From the NCBI RefSeq assembly GCF_030160395.1, contig NZ_BSOG01000001.1, forward strand, positions 90,117 to 154,116: 64,000 bases of DNA, given 5' to 3'. The DNA comes from Chitinimonas prasina. GTDB taxonomy: Bacteria; Pseudomonadota; Gammaproteobacteria; Burkholderiales; Chitinimonadaceae. Shown here piece by piece: positions 34,235 through 43,042 of this stretch (position 1 is the first letter of the stretch; each line of letters opens with the position of its first letter). A model generated the notes under the pieces. It had not been told where the DNA came from and searched no databases. It saw only the letters and a list, made by a program, of their open reading frames with translations. Position numbers and translations under genes: made by a program.

Positions 34235-35413
34235 ATGACCCCTGAACTCGCCCACAAATACATGCACGACCTGCTGCGGGCCATGCTGACCAAGAACGCC
34301 TCCGACCTGTTCATCTCGGACGACTTTCCGCCCGCCATGAAGATCAACGGCAAGATGACCCCAGTCGGCGGCCAGAAGCTCACTGGTGTGCATAGCCGCG
34401 CCCTGGCCTACGCCATCATGAATGAGGCGCAGCGCAGCGAATTCGAGCGCGAGCAGGAATGCAACTTTGCCATTGCGCCGCCCGATATCGGCCGCTTCCG
34501 GGTCAATGTGTTTGTGCAACAGGAACAGGTGGGCATGGTGCTACGGACCATCACTACCAAGATACCGAACTTCGACGAGATGGGGCTGCCCCCCATACTC
34601 AAGGACGTGATGATGTCCAAGCGTGGCCTGATACTGCTGATAGGCGGTACCGGCTCTGGCAAGTCCACCACCCTCGCCGCCATGATCGACTATCGCAATG
34701 AGAACAGTTTCGGCCACATCATCACCATCGAGGATCCGGTCGAGTATGTGCACAAGGCCAAGAACTCCCTGATCACCCACCGCGAGGTGGGGCGCGATAC
34801 CAAGGGCTGGTTCGCTGCGCTCAAGAACACCTTGCGACAAGCGCCTGATGTCATCCTGATCGGTGAGATACGTGACCGCGAAACCATGGAATACGCCATG
34901 GCCTTTGCCGAAACCGGCCACCTGGCCATGGGCACGCTGCATGCCAACTCCTCCAATCAGGCCATAGAGCGCATCATCAACTTCTTCCCGGAGGAGAGGC
35001 ACCCGCAGCTGTATATGGATTTGTCGCTGAACATGAAGGGCTTTGTCTCGCAGCGGCTGATTCCCACCCGCGATGGCAAGGGTCGGGTGGCGGCCATCGA
35101 GATCATGCTCAACACCCCCCTGGTGGCCGACCTGATCTTCAAGGGCGACGTAGGCGGTATCAAGGCCGTCATGGCCAAGTCCAAGGAATTGGGTATGCAG
35201 ACCTTCGACCAGGCCCTCTTCGATCTGTATGAGAACGGCAAGATCACCATGGAAGAGGCCTTGCGCAATGCCGATTCCGTCAACGAGCTCCGGCTCAAGA
35301 TCAAGCTGGAGAGCAAGGCCAACGACGGTGGCAAGGTCACCGATGGGCTGGATCACCTGAGCCTGGTGGCAGAGCAGGCGCCAGAGGACGACGATGGGCT
35401 GGCTGTTGTTTGA
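34235..35413 (+). CDS. pilU: Type IV pilus retraction ATPase PilU
   Basis: This 392-residue PilT/PilU ATPase has Walker A GGTGSGKSTT (from residue 137), the Asp box IITIEDPVEYVH, Walker B VILIGEIRD and the His box ETGHLAMGTLHAN. The features FDEMGLPPILKDVMMSKRG and the long C-terminal tail rich in Glu/Asp point to PilU. PilU assists PilT in retracting pili for twitching and DNA uptake. The start at 34235 follows GAGG; a 159-bp in-frame upstream extension has no homology. pilT, usually next door, is not in the window. Confidence 0.9.
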   Translation: MTPELAHKYMHDLLRAMLTKNASDLFISDDFPPAMKINGKMTPVGGQKLTGVHSRALAYAIMNEAQRSEFEREQECNFAIAPPDIGRFRVNVFVQQEQVGMVLRTITTKIPNFDEMGLPPILKDVMMSKRGLILLIGGTGSGKSTTLAAMIDYRNENSFGHIITIEDPVEYVHKAKNSLITHREVGRDTKGWFAALKNTLRQAPDVILIGEIRDRETMEYAMAFAETGHLAMGTLHANSSNQAIERIINFFPEERHPQLYMDLSLNMKGFVSQRLIPTRDGKGRVAAIEIMLNTPLVADLIFKGDVGGIKAVMAKSKELGMQTFDQALFDLYENGKITMEEALRNADSVNELRLKIKLESKANDGGKVTDGLDHLSLVAEQAPEDDDGLAVV

Positions 35414-35429
35414 GTGCCTTGTGGGACTT

Positions 35430-36209
35430 ACACGCAGTACAGGTTCACTACCCTTGGTACAGGCCCCCGGGAAACCCGGGTGCTTACCGTATGGGCAAGC
35501 TCAAGCAGCGGCACTCCCTTGATTGAGCCCCACCCCTACCCCCGCCCGCCGGCGGGGAACCTCGCTACGCTCGAGGGCGCCTGCGATGAACTCACAAGCG
35601 GTATAGGTTCAATATCCTTAGTACAGGGCCCCCTGGGAAACCCGGGTACTAACCGTATGGGCAACCTCAAGCAGCGGCACTCCCTTGATTGAGCCCCACC
35701 CCTACCCCCGCCCGCCAGCGGGGAGCCTCAATACGCTCGAGGGCGCCTGCGATGAAATCACAAGCGGTACAGCGCCGTTACCCTTGGTTCAGCCCCCCGG
35801 GAAACCTGGGCGCTTACCTTATGAGGCAGCTCAAGCAGCGGCACTCCCTTGATTGAGACCCACCCCTACCCCCGCCCGCCTGCGGGGAACCTCGCTACGC
35901 TCGAGGGCGCCTGCGATGAACTCACAAGCGCTACAGGGTCACTACCCTTGGTACAGCCCCCCCGGGAAACCCGGGTACTAACCGTATGGGCAAGCTCAAG
36001 CAGCGGCACTCCCTTGATTGAGCCCCACCCCTACCCCCGCCCGCCAGCGGGGAGCCTCAATACGCTCGAGGGCGCCTGCGATGAAATCACAAGCGGTACA
36101 GCGCCGATACCCTTGGTACAGGCCCCCGGGAAACCCGGGTGCTTACCGTATGGGCAAGCTCAAGCAGCGGCACTCCCTTGATTGAGACCCACCTCTACCC
36201 CCGCTCGCC
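35430..36209. repeat. Tandem array of about 165-bp units in alternating A/B order
   Basis: Almost five copies of a 164-165 bp unit follow the pilU stop. The anchor AGCAGCGGCACTCCCTTGAT occurs at 35505, 35670, 35834, 35999 and 36163, giving periods 165, 164, 165, 164. Units alternate between two variants: one with GGGGAACCTCGCTACGC, the other with GGGGAGCCTCAATACGC. The array is therefore a dimer of about 329 bp repeated. Each unit contains short GC palindromes (CCCGGGAAACCCGGG; GCCCGCC...GGCGGGG in some copies). Because 164 is not a multiple of three, no long reading frame crosses the array. The remaining 36210-36347 holds nothing recognisable. Confidence 0.92.
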
Positions 36210-36347
36210 GGCCATCGCCCATTGAGCCCACTCATGCCGCCAAGGTGTGACTTGCAGCCCACGAATCAGCCACAGGCACGGCGTAGCGTTTATTCCAGGT
36301 GGAAACATCGGTAGGATTGCATCACACCATTCTGCATAAGGACGCCC

Positions 36348-37898
36348 ATGAAGCGCCGCCTCACCCTGATCGCTGCCCTGTTGATCGCTGGCAGCAGTGC
36401 CTATGCCGCCACACCGCCCGCCAACGCCGATCACAAGCTGCCTCCCGGCATCGCCTGGCAGCAGGGTGATGTCGCCGCCGCCTTTGCCCAGGCCCGTGCT
36501 ACCGGCAAGCCGCTGTTTCTGTACTGGGGTGCGGTATGGTGCCCGCCTTGCAATCAGGTCAAGGCCACCATCTTCAACCAGCAGGCCTTTATCGATCGCA
36601 CCCGTCAGTTCATCCCGGTCTACCTTGATGGCGACCAGCCCGGGGCGCAAAAGCTGGGTGCGCAGTACAAGGTTCGCGGCTACCCCACCATGATACTGTT
36701 CAAGCCTGACGGCACCGAGATCACCCGTCTGCCAGGCGAAGTGGACTTCGAACGGTATCTGAATACCCTGGAGATGGCCCTGGGCAATGCACGTCCGGTC
36801 AAGCAGACCCTGGCCGCAGCGCTCAAAGGGAGCAAGCTGGGCAGCGATGACTGGAAGCTGCTGGCCGATTACTCCTGGGATACTGACCAGGCGCAGCTGA
36901 TCGCAGAAGACAAATTGCCCGCCACCTTGCTCAAATTGGCCCAATCCGTCCCTGCCAGTGAAGGCCCCACTGCCGCCCGCCTGCAGCTCAAGGCCCTGGC
37001 GGCAGCCGCCAACGCCGAGAAGGCCCCACCTATCGACAAGGCAGCCGCGCTGCTGGCGCTGAACAAGGTATTGGCCGACCCCAAGCAGTCGCGCGCCAAC
37101 TTTGATGTGCTGGTGAACTACGCAGGCGAGATCATTGAGCTGCTCACGGCAAGCGGCACGCCCGAGCAAGCCACACTCGTGGCCAGCTGGAACAAGTCGC
37201 TGCAAAGCCTGGCCGGCGATGCCAGCCTGTCGGCCAATGACAAGCTGGGCGCCGTGACGGCCCAGGTTGCGCTGGCGCGCCTGCTTAGCCCCAAGGGCAA
37301 CCTGCCCGAGCCACTGCTAAGCGAGGTAAAGAAGCGCGTAGCCCAGGCCGATGCCGGCACCACCAATGGCTATGAGCGCCAGGCGGTTATCAACACTGCG
37401 GCCTATACCCTGAGCAGCGCCGGTCTGCTCGATGACTCGGACAAGCTGCTGAACGCCGAACTCAAACGTTCACACTCACCCTATTACTTCATGCTCAGCT
37501 TGGCCAGCAATGCCAAGAAGCGTGGAGACAAGGCCACGGCGGTGGATTGGTATGAAAAGGCCTACAACGCCTCAGAAGGCCCCGCTACACGGCTGCAATG
37601 GGGTGTCAGCTACGTCAGCGGCCTGGTCGAACTGGCTCCCCAGGACGAAGTGCGGATAGAAAAAGCCGCCACCAACATCCTGACCGAGGTAGCCGGCACC
37701 AAGAACGCCTTCTATGAGCGCAACCGGCGCTCACTGGAGAAACTGGTCGGTAAGATCCATGCCTGGAACAAGGATCAAGCCCACCAGGCCAGTGCCAAAC
37801 GGGTATTGGCGCAGCTGGAAGGGGTCTGCGGCAAACTGCCAGGCAAGGACCCGCAAAAAGCTGTCTGCCAGGGTTTGCTCAAACCTGCCAAGGCTTGA
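36348..37898 (+). CDS. Periplasmic thioredoxin-fold protein with long helical C-terminal region
   Basis: This 516-residue protein has a signal peptide cleaved near residue 20 (SSAYA-AT) and a thioredoxin-like domain with active site WCPPCN (Cys65, Cys68) and cis-proline in YPTMILF. A C-terminal region of about 330 residues is all helix, with TPR-like elements such as DKATAVDWYEKAYNASEG (start KRGDKATAVDWYEKAY). It probably works in periplasmic thiol-disulfide exchange, with the helical part binding a partner. Two further cysteines lie near the C-terminus. Confidence 0.8.
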   Translation: MKRRLTLIAALLIAGSSAYAATPPANADHKLPPGIAWQQGDVAAAFAQARATGKPLFLYWGAVWCPPCNQVKATIFNQQAFIDRTRQFIPVYLDGDQPGAQKLGAQYKVRGYPTMILFKPDGTEITRLPGEVDFERYLNTLEMALGNARPVKQTLAAALKGSKLGSDDWKLLADYSWDTDQAQLIAEDKLPATLLKLAQSVPASEGPTAARLQLKALAAAANAEKAPPIDKAAALLALNKVLADPKQSRANFDVLVNYAGEIIELLTASGTPEQATLVASWNKSLQSLAGDASLSANDKLGAVTAQVALARLLSPKGNLPEPLLSEVKKRVAQADAGTTNGYERQAVINTAAYTLSSAGLLDDSDKLLNAELKRSHSPYYFMLSLASNAKKRGDKATAVDWYEKAYNASEGPATRLQWGVSYVSGLVELAPQDEVRIEKAATNILTEVAGTKNAFYERNRRSLEKLVGKIHAWNKDQAHQASAKRVLAQLEGVCGKLPGKDPQKAVCQGLLKPAKA

Positions 37899-37962
37899 TA
37901 GGCCGCCTGGTTTGCCGGCTGTACGGACAGCAGGCAAACCGGCCTCTCCTCAGGTGCTCCAC

Positions 37963-39126
37963 CTACTTGGCCGCCCATTGCCAGGGCGGCCGTTCCAGTT
38001 CATGCAGGCCACACACCTGGGTTTCGCCCAGTGACTTCTCCAGGGCAATGGACTGGCAGCCAGCCTGCCGCTCCAAGGTGGCGATCAGGCGGCTGGCATG
38101 CGTGACCACGATGATCTGCGAGTGCTTGGCCGCCTTGGCAATCAGCCGTCCCAGCGCGGGCAGTAGGTCGGGATGCAAGCTGGATTCAGGCTCGTTGAGC
38201 ACCAGCAGCGCTGGCGGTCTGGGCGTCAGCAGCGCCGCCACCCACAGTAGATAACGCAGGGTGCCATCTGATAACTCGGCCATGCGCAAGGGCCGCAGCA
38301 GGCCATACTGCTGCATGTTCAGCTCGAATCGGCTGTCGTGATTGCCCACCGAGATGGTTGCGCCGGGAAAAGCATCATCCACTGCTTGCGCCAGACCCTC
38401 GGCATCTCCGATCTCCAATATGGTCTGCATGGCCGCTGCCAGATCGCGGCCATCATCACTCAGGACCGGGGTATGCGTCCCTATCTGCGGAATCCGCGCC
38501 GGTGCATCGGCATCGGTACGAAAATGGTCATAGAAGCGCCAGCCCCGCACCTGCTCCCGCAATTGCAGCATTTCAGGCGCATGGCGTGGGTCGGCCAGCT
38601 GCATCAGCATGCTGTCGAAGCTGGAGAGCTGGGTGCTGATGACCTGCCAGTTGCCGGATTCATCCTTGGACCGGACCAAGGCCCCCTGCCTGTCCACCCA
38701 CTGCGACACCCGCCTCAGAAACGGCCCGGTCCAGATCTGCTCGCTCTTGATTTCAGGGTCCAGCCCGAAGGCGGTCTCGCGCGGTATGGGCAGACCCAGC
38801 TCTATCAAGTAGCCCAGGTTCTCACCGGCAAAGCCCAACCGCAACCGGATGGGATCCTTGCGCACCGTCCCCTCTATGGCCTGATCCCCCTGCCGCATGG
38901 CACGGGTAATGGTCTCCGGCCCAGCCCACAAGGTCGATTGCAAACCACCTTCCCGCGCCAATGCCGGTATCACACGCCCCTGTGCTGTTTCGGCCAACAG
39001 GCGCAGGGCACGATAGATGCTGGATTTGCCGCTGCCATTGGCGCCGGTGATCACATTCAACGGCCCCAGCGGCAACACCAGGTTGCGCAGGGAGCGATAG
39101 TTGGAGATGGCTAGCGTAGTCAGCAT
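37963..39126 (-). CDS. AAA_21 family ATPase (ABC/SMC-like)
   Basis: This 387-residue protein has Walker A TGANGSGKSS (about residues 27-36), the segment MAELSDGTLRYLLWVAALL as signature motif, Walker B LLVLNEPESSLHPDLLPAL and switch histidine IIVVTHASRL. These are the features of stand-alone OLD/RecF-like ATPases (DUF2813/AAA_21). No nuclease, helicase or other defence gene is adjacent, so a defence role is not supported. The start at 39126 (MLTTLAISNYRSL) fits the family. Confidence 0.85.
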   Translation of the reverse strand: MLTTLAISNYRSLRNLVLPLGPLNVITGANGSGKSSIYRALRLLAETAQGRVIPALAREGGLQSTLWAGPETITRAMRQGDQAIEGTVRKDPIRLRLGFAGENLGYLIELGLPIPRETAFGLDPEIKSEQIWTGPFLRRVSQWVDRQGALVRSKDESGNWQVISTQLSSFDSMLMQLADPRHAPEMLQLREQVRGWRFYDHFRTDADAPARIPQIGTHTPVLSDDGRDLAAAMQTILEIGDAEGLAQAVDDAFPGATISVGNHDSRFELNMQQYGLLRPLRMAELSDGTLRYLLWVAALLTPRPPALLVLNEPESSLHPDLLPALGRLIAKAAKHSQIIVVTHASRLIATLERQAGCQSIALEKSLGETQVCGLHELERPPWQWAAK

Positions 39127-39207
39127 GAGATGCGATAGGCAGTAGGAGGAGGGGATGGTAGTGGATCGCGGCACCCCTCGCCTAGTTCCGTCGCGTAGCG
39201 GTAGTGT

Positions 39208-39909
39208 TCAACGGTGCAAGCCGACTCTAAGCCCATTCAATGCCAGCATCACCGGCAAGGTGCATACCAATGCCCAAACGGGGTGATCATCCCGCCAGAG
39301 CAGCCAGGCAAGCAGCAACCATAGCGGTGCCGTCGCCAACAAACCCAGTACCAGAGGCCACGATACCTGCCCCGGCGGCAGCACCCTGACCGGCCCCTTG
39401 CGCAGCATCGCACGCAGCAATACGGCTCCCGGTAGGCCGAACATGGCGGCCCCCAGCAAGGTCAGGCCAAACTCCAGCCAGCGTATGTCGGCTATGACAA
39501 CAGATTCAGTGGGCCGCGCAGGATTGACCAGTACGGTGATGGGGCTGCCTGCCGGCCCCAGGCGCGCAGCAATGCGCTCGCGAAACCCGTCATCCAGATT
39601 GTCGCTGACCAGGCTGAAGCTGATACGGCTGCCACCATATTCCCGCCCTTGCCAGCGATAGCGGTAGCTACCTTCCAGCCGATATAGATCTGCCCTGCCG
39701 GTTCTGCCCTCGGCCTTGATGTAGTCGAGCGCCTGCAAGACCCCGGGTACGGGTTGCCAGTGCTGGGCGCGTAGATGCTGGACTATGGGATAGAACGACA
39801 CCCCCAATGCAGCCAGCCCCAGCAAGACAAAGCAGCAGGACATCAGGATGCCGGGCGCAATTCCCCGCCAGAAACGCTGCCACCAGGAACGCTTGAGATT
39901 TTGTGCCAT
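39208..39909 (-). CDS. DUF3592 domain membrane protein
   Basis: This 233-residue protein has a membrane segment at about 24-46, an extracytoplasmic beta-domain with YRYRWQGREYGGSRISF and ITVLVNPARPTESV, and two or three further C-terminal membrane segments. The layout matches DUF3592 proteins of unknown function. The start at 39909 (MAQNLKRSWW) is chosen because upstream residues are not conserved-looking. Confidence 0.75.
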   Translation of the reverse strand: MAQNLKRSWWQRFWRGIAPGILMSCCFVLLGLAALGVSFYPIVQHLRAQHWQPVPGVLQALDYIKAEGRTGRADLYRLEGSYRYRWQGREYGGSRISFSLVSDNLDDGFRERIAARLGPAGSPITVLVNPARPTESVVIADIRWLEFGLTLLGAAMFGLPGAVLLRAMLRKGPVRVLPPGQVSWPLVLGLLATAPLWLLLAWLLWRDDHPVWALVCTLPVMLALNGLRVGLHR

Positions 39910-40118
39910 ATGCCAGCCTAGCCAACCTGTCTGGCTGAAGCATAGAGGGTGAAAGGCCATACAGCCGGATAGGTCGCTTGGTGCCAATAACCTCTGGCAG
40001 TACAGGCGGCACCAAGGAAGGGGGGGCGCTCAATCAGGGAAGTGCCTGCTGTCTAAGGGCGCCCTGGCGCCTGCTGCATCTCGCCCATTCACGAATGGCT
40101 TGAGCTGATATAAGGCGC

Positions 40119-41243
40119 TCAACCTTTCCAGGTAAAGGGAAACTTGAACTGCTGCCAGAAGCCGTTGGGTACGTAATCTCCGAGCACACCATACTCGCTG
40201 GGCCAAGGCCGGTCGCTCTTGACCGCCGTGCCGAACAGGTAGTCGATAAAGGCAAAATGCGCTGCATAGTTGCGATCCAGCGCTTCCTGATCCTGACTGT
40301 GATGCCAGTGGTGGAAGTTGGGCGTGACGATCAGATAGCGCAGCGGCCCCAGCCGCACACTGACATTGGCGTGGTTGAACACCGCCTGGAAGCCCACGAT
40401 GACGATATAGGCGTCGATGACCTCCTTGCTGAAGCCCAGCACAAAGATGGGGCCCAGCACCAGCGTACGGGTGATCAGCAGCTCCAGTATGTGCTGGCGC
40501 GATCCCGCCAGCCAGTCCATGCTTTTGACGCTGTGGTGTACCGCATGCAGGCGCCAGAGCCAGGGGACTTCATGATAGGCGCGGTGGGTCCAGTACTGCA
40601 TCAGATCGGCCACCAGCACGATCAGGAACAGCTCGACCACGAAGGGCAGATCCTTGACGGCATCCTGTACCGTGCTGAAGGTAGCCCAGCCAAACAGCTT
40701 GTGTACCAGCAAGTTGGTGGCCAGCAGCACAAAGCCCACCACCATGTGGTTAACGATGAAATGGTGAAAATCCGTCTGCCACTCAGGCCGGAACACTGGC
40801 TGGTCGCGCCGCAACGGGAACAGCTTCTCGATAAAGATGAAGATCAGGCTGGAGCCCAGCAGATCGAGAATGAACCAGTCCAGACCGATATAGGGCGTGT
40901 GGTCGGCAAAGTCCCTGACCGGTACCTTGTGACCACCCAGCAAGGCGGTGAGAACCACAAAGCCAAAGGCCCAGGCAGAAAGCCAGCGCACCCGGCCCAA
41001 CACGATGTTGGCCAGCGATATCCCGCCTGCTACCACCATGGCCCAGAACATGATCTGCCGTATGGTGGCCACATCGTAGTTCTGGCGTAGCTCGGGGGTG
41101 GTGAGGTAGGCAGGAAAGTGGAAGGCCAGCACGCCCAGGAAACACAGTATGCCCAAGCACAGGGCCACGACACCGGATACCAGGCCACGGCCCTTTTGTA
41201 GCTGCCCGTGGGATTCAGCCAACTGGTTGATATGTTTTAGCAT
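40119..41243 (-). CDS. Sterol desaturase/fatty acid hydroxylase family protein
   Basis: This 374-residue integral membrane protein has about six to seven hydrophobic segments and the di-iron histidine clusters HRAYH, HAVHHS and HHWHH in the FA_hydroxylase domain. Bacterial members modify lipids such as carotenoids, ornithine lipids or hopanoids; the substrate here is unknown. It stands alone. The start at 41243 gives MLKHINQLAES. Confidence 0.88.
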   Translation of the reverse strand: MLKHINQLAESHGQLQKGRGLVSGVVALCLGILCFLGVLAFHFPAYLTTPELRQNYDVATIRQIMFWAMVVAGGISLANIVLGRVRWLSAWAFGFVVLTALLGGHKVPVRDFADHTPYIGLDWFILDLLGSSLIFIFIEKLFPLRRDQPVFRPEWQTDFHHFIVNHMVVGFVLLATNLLVHKLFGWATFSTVQDAVKDLPFVVELFLIVLVADLMQYWTHRAYHEVPWLWRLHAVHHSVKSMDWLAGSRQHILELLITRTLVLGPIFVLGFSKEVIDAYIVIVGFQAVFNHANVSVRLGPLRYLIVTPNFHHWHHSQDQEALDRNYAAHFAFIDYLFGTAVKSDRPWPSEYGVLGDYVPNGFWQQFKFPFTWKG

Positions 41244-41357
41244 GGCCGCGACTATGCCAAAACCGGCTACATCTGGAAACGGTAGCAATGACGATCACTG
41301 GGAAGGTCCGGCGCTGGCCCCGCCCCGGCTCTGTCGTTCCCGCAGGCGGCAGTCCAC

Positions 41358-41389
41358 GCAGGCTGGGTACCGGAGGGTGCCCAGCCTGC
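41358..41389. other. Stem-loop downstream of the DUF1993 gene
   Basis: GCAGGCTGGG and CCCAGCCTGC form a perfect 10-bp stem with a 12-base loop just beyond the DUF1993 stop. There is no T tract on the minus strand, so its role as a terminator is uncertain. Confidence 0.4.
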
Positions 41390-41395
41390 TATTTG

Positions 41396-41902
41396 TCAGT
41401 ACGATCCCAGGTAGTCTGGCTTACCGATATCTACGCCGTTATGGCGCAGGATGGCGTAGGTGGTGGTGACGTGAAAATAGAAATTGGGCAGCACGAAGTT
41501 CAGCAGATAGGCCTGCCCGGCAAACTGCGCCTCACGGCCACGCAGCTTGAGGGTAACCAGCTTTTCCTCAGTGCCATCGATCTGCGCTGCGCTGACGCTT
41601 TGCAAAAAGGCCACGGTCTTGGCTATCCGCGCCTGCAGCTCATCTATGGTGGTCTCGGTGTCTTCGAACACCGGAATATCGATGCCGGCCAGGCGCGCCG
41701 CACAGCCCTTGGCGCCATCAGTGGCGATCTGTATCTGTCTCGCCAGCGGGAACATATCGGGTGCCAGGCGGCTGTTGACCAGGACACTGGGGTCGAACTG
41801 CTTTGCTTCTGCGTGCTTGGCCCCCTTGTCCAGTATCGCAGACAGGTTGCCCAGCATGCGGATAAAGACGGGGATAGACGCTTGGTACATGGACAGGCTC
41901 AC
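41396..41902 (-). CDS. DUF1993 family protein
   Basis: This 168-residue protein has the family pattern MSLSMYQASIPVFIRMLGNL at the N-terminus, a central LAPDMFPLARQIQIATDGAKG and a C-terminal YLLNFVLPNFYFHVTTTYAILRHNG (cited as NFYFHVTTTYAILRH). It is a four-helix DinB-like fold of unknown function. Translation probably begins at GTG (41902); an internal ATG four codons later is possible. Confidence 0.9.
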   Translation of the reverse strand: MSLSMYQASIPVFIRMLGNLSAILDKGAKHAEAKQFDPSVLVNSRLAPDMFPLARQIQIATDGAKGCAARLAGIDIPVFEDTETTIDELQARIAKTVAFLQSVSAAQIDGTEEKLVTLKLRGREAQFAGQAYLLNFVLPNFYFHVTTTYAILRHNGVDIGKPDYLGSY

Positions 41903-41978
41903 GGCAAGGCTCCGGTGGGTGGGTAAGAGTCAGCTAGCCAGTAAGTGGCGCCGGATGTTCAAACATCAAGCCCATCGT

Positions 41979-42962
41979 TCAAACAGGCCATAGCGGCGGT
42001 TCTTCCATCTGCGCTACCTGTTCGCGCAACTCCAGCATGCGCTGGCTCCAGTAGTGCGCCGTGCCAAACCAGGGAAAGGCCGCAGGAAAGGCCGGGTCGT
42101 CCCAGCGGCGGGCCAGCCAGGCACTGTAGTGCAGCAGGCGCAAGGTACGCAGTGCCTCTATCAGATGCAGCTCGCGCTGGTTGAAGTCACAAAAGTCTTC
42201 ATAACCCGCCAGTACGTCGGCCAGTTGCCTGACTTGATCCTGTCTCTCGCCCGACAGCAACATCCAGAGATCCTGTATGGCCGGGCCCATGCGGGCGTCG
42301 TCAAAGTCGACAAAATGCGGGCCGGCGTCGGTCCAAAGGATATTGCCGGCGTGGCAATCGCCATGCAGGCGCAGGCTTGCCACTGCCCCAGCTCTATCGT
42401 AACAGCGGCGCACGCCATCCAGCGCCTGGCGGGTCAGCGCCTGGTAATCCTCGCGCAAGTCTTGCGGAATGAAATCGCTGGCCAGCAACCAAGCCACGGA
42501 TTCATCACCAAAGCTGGCGACATCCACTGTCGGCCGGCTTGTAAAAGGCCGGGTCGCGCCCATGGCGTGGATACGCCCCATGAACCGGCCTATCCACTCG
42601 AGCACGGCCGAATCATCCAGCTCTGGCGTACGGCCACCACGGCGGGGAAACACAGCAAAGCGAAAACCCGCGTGATGGTGCAGGGTCTGCCCATTGATCT
42701 GCATGGGCGCCACTACCGGAATCTCCTCGGCCGCCAGCGCTGCCACGAAGTCATGCTCTTCGATGATCTGGGCGTCGGTCCAGCGGGCTGGTCGGTAGAA
42801 CTTCACCACCAGCGGCGGCGCATCGTCCATGCCCAGCTGGTAGACACGGTTCTCATAGCTATTGAGTGCCAGCAGGCTGCCACTGGCAGGCAGGCCCAGA
42901 TTCTCCACCGCCGTCAGCAGGCAATCAGGAGTCAGGGTTTCGTAAGGAGGGGGTAGTGACAT
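41979..42962 (-). CDS. srkA: Stress response serine/threonine protein kinase SrkA (YihE)
   Basis: This 327-residue aminoglycoside-phosphotransferase-fold kinase opposes stress-induced cell death in E. coli by phosphorylating proteins. It has NSYENRVYQLGMDD, the lysine strand PLVVKFYRP, the catalytic loop LRLHGDCHAGNILW and the metal motif HFVDFDDARMGP. The start at 42962 (MSLPPPYETLTPD) is typical of SrkA; the upstream 62 codons in frame are not. Confidence 0.93.
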   Translation of the reverse strand: MSLPPPYETLTPDCLLTAVENLGLPASGSLLALNSYENRVYQLGMDDAPPLVVKFYRPARWTDAQIIEEHDFVAALAAEEIPVVAPMQINGQTLHHHAGFRFAVFPRRGGRTPELDDSAVLEWIGRFMGRIHAMGATRPFTSRPTVDVASFGDESVAWLLASDFIPQDLREDYQALTRQALDGVRRCYDRAGAVASLRLHGDCHAGNILWTDAGPHFVDFDDARMGPAIQDLWMLLSGERQDQVRQLADVLAGYEDFCDFNQRELHLIEALRTLRLLHYSAWLARRWDDPAFPAAFPWFGTAHYWSQRMLELREQVAQMEEPPLWPV

Positions 42963-43042
42963 ACCGCTATTGTACGCAGGCTCGCCGTCGACGCTGGCAT
43001 ATCGTAGGATGCGCCTGCATATATCTTTAGCTAGTAGCCAAC

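Noticed and set aside
35414-36181. Proline-rich open frames inside the repeat array, and the idea of a CRISPR array
   Set aside because: The 164-bp units shift frame so no frame persists, and there is no SD or start pattern. The repeats are 165 bp and directly adjacent, without short repeats and unique spacers, and no cas gene is present.
37963-39126. AAA ATPase considered as part of an anti-phage system
   Set aside because: No nuclease, reverse transcriptase, toxin or other defence partner is adjacent; neighbours are metabolic and membrane genes.
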